A stretch of 25,619 nt of DNA, from NCBI GenBank assembly GCA_020630115.1, contig JAHDCA010000001.1, positions 1-25,619 of the forward strand, given 5' to 3'. The notes beneath the pieces are model-generated. The model saw nothing but the letters and a program-made list of their open reading frames with translations, was not told the DNA's origin and did no database searches. Shown here piece by piece: positions 23,385 to 25,619 of the stretch. Source of the stretch: Candidatus Dojkabacteria bacterium (lineage in GTDB: Bacteria; Patescibacteriota; Dojkabacteria; SC72; JAHDCA01). Made by a program: the position numbers and the translations under genes. Numbering within the stretch: position 1 is the first letter of the stretch; each line of letters starts with the position of its first letter.

Positions 23385-24362
23385 TTAATTAGCGCCCAAT
23401 TGGGAAGACTTTTCAAGCAGTGAAGCTCTTATTTTATCAATCTCGACTACAGATTGATCATTAAATTTCACAGACTGATCATTATATTCGACTTGCAATG
23501 CTTTTAACTCACCGGATAATTCTTCTAATGCGCCCTCATTCCTCTCTTTTAATGCAAGCTCAATCTTCTTATAAAAGTCCCCCATCTCTTGGTAGTAATC
23601 AGCATTGTACCTCAAAGATTGGCTTAATATATTGAAGTAGCCTTGAACAGATGAGTTCGCACTAGTTTCTATTAGTTGGGCATGTTCAATGTATTCTGAG
23701 GAAATACCAATCAGATCCTCAGAGAAGTTGTAATAATTATCATCAGCAAGTATCTCTTCTATACGAACCTGAGACTCTTCAATTTCCCCACTAACTGGAG
23801 CAATCCTTTTCATCGCATCTACAACTAATTGAAATTCTTCGACAAGATCCTCAAACTCATCGAAATACTCCTGCGCATCTTCAAAATCTTCATTAACGCT
23901 TGGTGGCCTCTGCTGACTTGCAAAGATTCGACTCTCCTCTATCTCATCCAATCTATTTATATTCTGGGAATTTACAACTGTCAGAACCGTTTCGTAATCA
24001 TCGTTAATTACATTTGTTGAAGTCACTGTTTTAATCTCAGTATCTAGACCCTTCTCAAATTTCGAAACATTTTCAATGGCGATATTTAGATTATCAAGGT
24101 AAACCTGTTCTCTTTGGGGTATAACAACACCGTAATAAAAGCGCCAAGCTATAGCTGTTAATACTAGTATAAAAACCAAAACACCTATCGCGAAGCTTCT
24201 TTTAAGATTTGGTGCTTTGCTTTTATTTTTAACATTTGTAGAGATCTCGTTTGATTCATTTGACTTGAAAAGAGGTTTGACAGTTTTAGAAACCACAGTC
24301 TTATCTCGAAATTTTTTCTTGATCGACTTTTCAAATGATTTAATCTCTTCAGGTGAATTCAT
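23385..24362 (-). CDS. Membrane-anchored, probably coiled-coil protein of unknown function
   Basis: I do not recognise this 325-residue protein. Residues 1-55 are cytoplasmic, Ser/Lys-rich and basic. One transmembrane helix lies at about 56-80. The remaining 245 residues are acidic and rich in Glu, Gln, Ile and Leu in heptad-like spacing (DIRASLLEKSSQL at the end), with almost no Cys or His, so a long helical, extracytoplasmic stalk is likely. The positive-inside rule places the amino terminus in the cytoplasm. It starts 9 nt after the stop of the protease-less Lon-like gene and has no Shine-Dalgarno sequence, so the two are almost certainly one transcript. A shared role is an inference from this spacing only. 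Confidence 0.8.
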   Translation of the reverse strand: MNSPEEIKSFEKSIKKKFRDKTVVSKTVKPLFKSNESNEISTNVKNKSKAPNLKRSFAIGVLVFILVLTAIAWRFYYGVVIPQREQVYLDNLNIAIENVSKFEKGLDTEIKTVTSTNVINDDYETVLTVVNSQNINRLDEIEESRIFASQQRPPSVNEDFEDAQEYFDEFEDLVEEFQLVVDAMKRIAPVSGEIEESQVRIEEILADDNYYNFSEDLIGISSEYIEHAQLIETSANSSVQGYFNILSQSLRYNADYYQEMGDFYKKIELALKERNEGALEELSGELKALQVEYNDQSVKFNDQSVVEIDKIRASLLEKSSQLGAN

Positions 24363-24370
24363 AGTATATT

Positions 24371-25619
24371 TTAACTCAGCGGACCTTGATCGGGAAGTAC
24401 ATACTCACGAATATTATCAGTTGTTATATGTATTGGAGTTGGTTTACCCTCAACAATCTCTCTAGCTGCAGCTCTTACCATGGTTGCAAGATTTCTTTCC
24501 AATTGCCTTAGACCAGCATCGAAACCAACGGGCCTTACCAAGACTGGCCAAACAGCATCATCAACTATTATATGCTCTTCACTTAGACCAGTATTTCGAA
24601 GTACTTTAGGCATTGAATACTTCCTTGCAATAACCGTTTTTTCTTCATCAGAGTAACTCGTAAATCTAATAACTTCCATCCTATCAAGAAGTGCAGCACT
24701 CAGTGTTCCGAGATTATTTGCCGTACATATAAAGAAAACTTGAGAGAGATCCACAGGGTAATCCAAATAATGATCAGAAAAAGTACTGTTCTGCTCTGGA
24801 TCGAGAATCTCAAGCAGTGCTGCCATGATATCGTTTAGAAGACTTACATTTCCTGCAGCTTTATCTATCTCGTCTAGTAGGATCACTGGATTCATAGTTT
24901 TGGCTCTAGTCAAAGCTTTGATGATCTGCCCGGGCTCTGAATCGACAAATGATTTTGGCTGACCTCTCAAAGCCGTAACACTTCCAACCGCTCCAACAGC
25001 GACTCGTATAAATTCCCTACCCATTGAGTTAGCGATAGACTTTGCGATTGATGTTTTACCTACACCTTGAAGACCCACAAAGATAAATACGGGAGCATTA
25101 GCAGAAGAACCTCTTAGCATAGCCATATCTTCTGTATGTGATTGACCTTGAGCTGCCACACCTTGAAGCTGGAGTTGCATAACCGCCAAGTAGTCAAGAA
25201 CAAGGTTTTTAACAACGTCCATTCCATAGTGAGACTTATTCATAATCTCACGAGCGTTCTTAATCTCTAAGTTATCTTTAGATGTAACTCCCCACGGTAT
25301 CTCAGTCACCCAGTGAATATATTTTTCAACAGTATCAAATTCACTCGAATAACTCCCCCTCCTAGCCATTCTCCTTAACCTTTCAATACTTCTAGTAGCT
25401 CTTTCTCGAAGGGCATCGGGCATCTTACTATTATCAACTTTCACTTGTAACTCTTCAATCTCCTCAATCACACCATCCTCTTCAGACTTTTCTGAATGTG
25501 TTTTCTTTGTTTGATCACTGTTTACTTGATTTGCTTCATGCAAGTTATCTAATTTGTCTGTTAGGTGCTGAACACTCATCGCTTTAACTTGATCATGGGT
25601 AAGATTGGAGACAGAAGGG
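24371..25619 (-). CDS. Lon-type AAA+ ATPase lacking the protease domain (5' end open at window edge)
   Basis: The frame is open to the right edge, and 13 further sense codons precede the Met at 25579, so the true start is either there or outside. Numbering from that Met: Lon-like three-helix segment and EIPW (about 65-97), Walker A GLQGVGKTS with Lys175, pore-loop position Phe211-Val212 (Tyr-Ile/Val in Lon), Walker B LLDEID with Asp236-Glu237, LDPEQNSTFSDHYLDYPVDLSQVFF, sensor-1 TAN, LLDRMEV with the arginine finger, and sensor 2 in AGLRQLER. The protein then ends at DNIREYVLPDQGPLS, where Lon proteases continue into the Ser-Lys protease domain. All ATPase residues are kept, so it should be an active unfoldase without its own protease. 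The usual Lon helix before the AAA module (YLREQ...) is not visible in the available amino-terminal part. Confidence 0.85.
   Translation of the reverse strand, partial: PSVSNLTHDQVKAMSVQHLTDKLDNLHEANQVNSDQTKKTHSEKSEEDGVIEEIEELQVKVDNSKMPDALRERATRSIERLRRMARRGSYSSEFDTVEKYIHWVTEIPWGVTSKDNLEIKNAREIMNKSHYGMDVVKNLVLDYLAVMQLQLQGVAAQGQSHTEDMAMLRGSSANAPVFIFVGLQGVGKTSIAKSIANSMGREFIRVAVGAVGSVTALRGQPKSFVDSEPGQIIKALTRAKTMNPVILLDEIDKAAGNVSLLNDIMAALLEILDPEQNSTFSDHYLDYPVDLSQVFFICTANNLGTLSAALLDRMEVIRFTSYSDEEKTVIARKYSMPKVLRNTGLSEEHIIVDDAVWPVLVRPVGFDAGLRQLERNLATMVRAAAREIVEGKPTPIHITTDNIREYVLPDQGPLS

Noticed and set aside
24371..24380. Frameshift or stop mutation hiding a Lon protease domain downstream
   Set aside because: The downstream 978 bp encode a separate intact membrane protein, and no protease-domain motifs appear in its translation.
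1..25619. Alternative genetic code with TGA as glycine
   Set aside because: TGA ends the murJ-like gene, comF and the m5C methyltransferase at family-consistent positions, and no internal TGA occurs in conserved genes.

Overview
This AT-rich 25.6 kb window is densely packed bacterial chromosome. No gap exceeds about 175 bp, and I see no mobile elements, tRNA or rRNA genes, or CRISPR. TGA ends several genes (murJ-like, comF, the m5C methyltransferase), so the Gracilibacteria/Absconditabacteria code, in which TGA is glycine, is excluded. I infer a Candidate Phyla Radiation (Patescibacteria)-type bacterium from the compact genes, short HrcA, divergent but intact core proteins and orphan single-pass membrane proteins. 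I cannot name the phylum.

Layout: (1) 1-1903, minus: the amino-terminal 634 residues of a DUF4173-type membrane protein running off the left edge. (2) 1989-3765, plus: two overlapping rRNA methyltransferase genes (rsmE and an RsmB/RsmF-family gene). (3) 3941-6457, minus: pnp and rpsO, each with its own extended -10 promoter and terminator. (4) 6565-9053, minus: a MurJ/MviN-family gene with a coupled single-pass membrane protein. (5) 9096-9833, plus: comF. (6) 9993-13206, minus: the heat-shock operon hrcA-grpE-dnaK, without dnaJ, behind a variant CIRCE operator. (7) 13351-14955, plus: ribosomal protein bL25, then a WecG/TagA-family glycosyltransferase. (8) 15028-23228, minus: rpoB-rpoC, then rpsL-rpsG from a separate promoter. 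(9) 23385-25619, minus: a Lon-type AAA+ ATPase that stops before the protease domain, then a membrane-anchored, probably coiled-coil protein of unknown function. The Lon-like gene is open at the right edge.

Most genes are informational: rRNA modification, ribosomal proteins, RNA polymerase, RNA decay and chaperones. The unusual points are as follows. Several lead genes have a -10 box only 6-9 nt from a start codon fixed by family homology, implying leaderless mRNAs. The hrcA operator is an altered CIRCE that covers such a promoter. The rifampicin pocket of RpoB and residue 87 of S12 (E. coli numbering) carry substitutions at classic resistance positions. The Lon-like protein has lost its protease domain cleanly. 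I found no obvious new multi-gene defence or mobile system. The best candidate for something undescribed is the protease-less Lon plus membrane coiled-coil pair.
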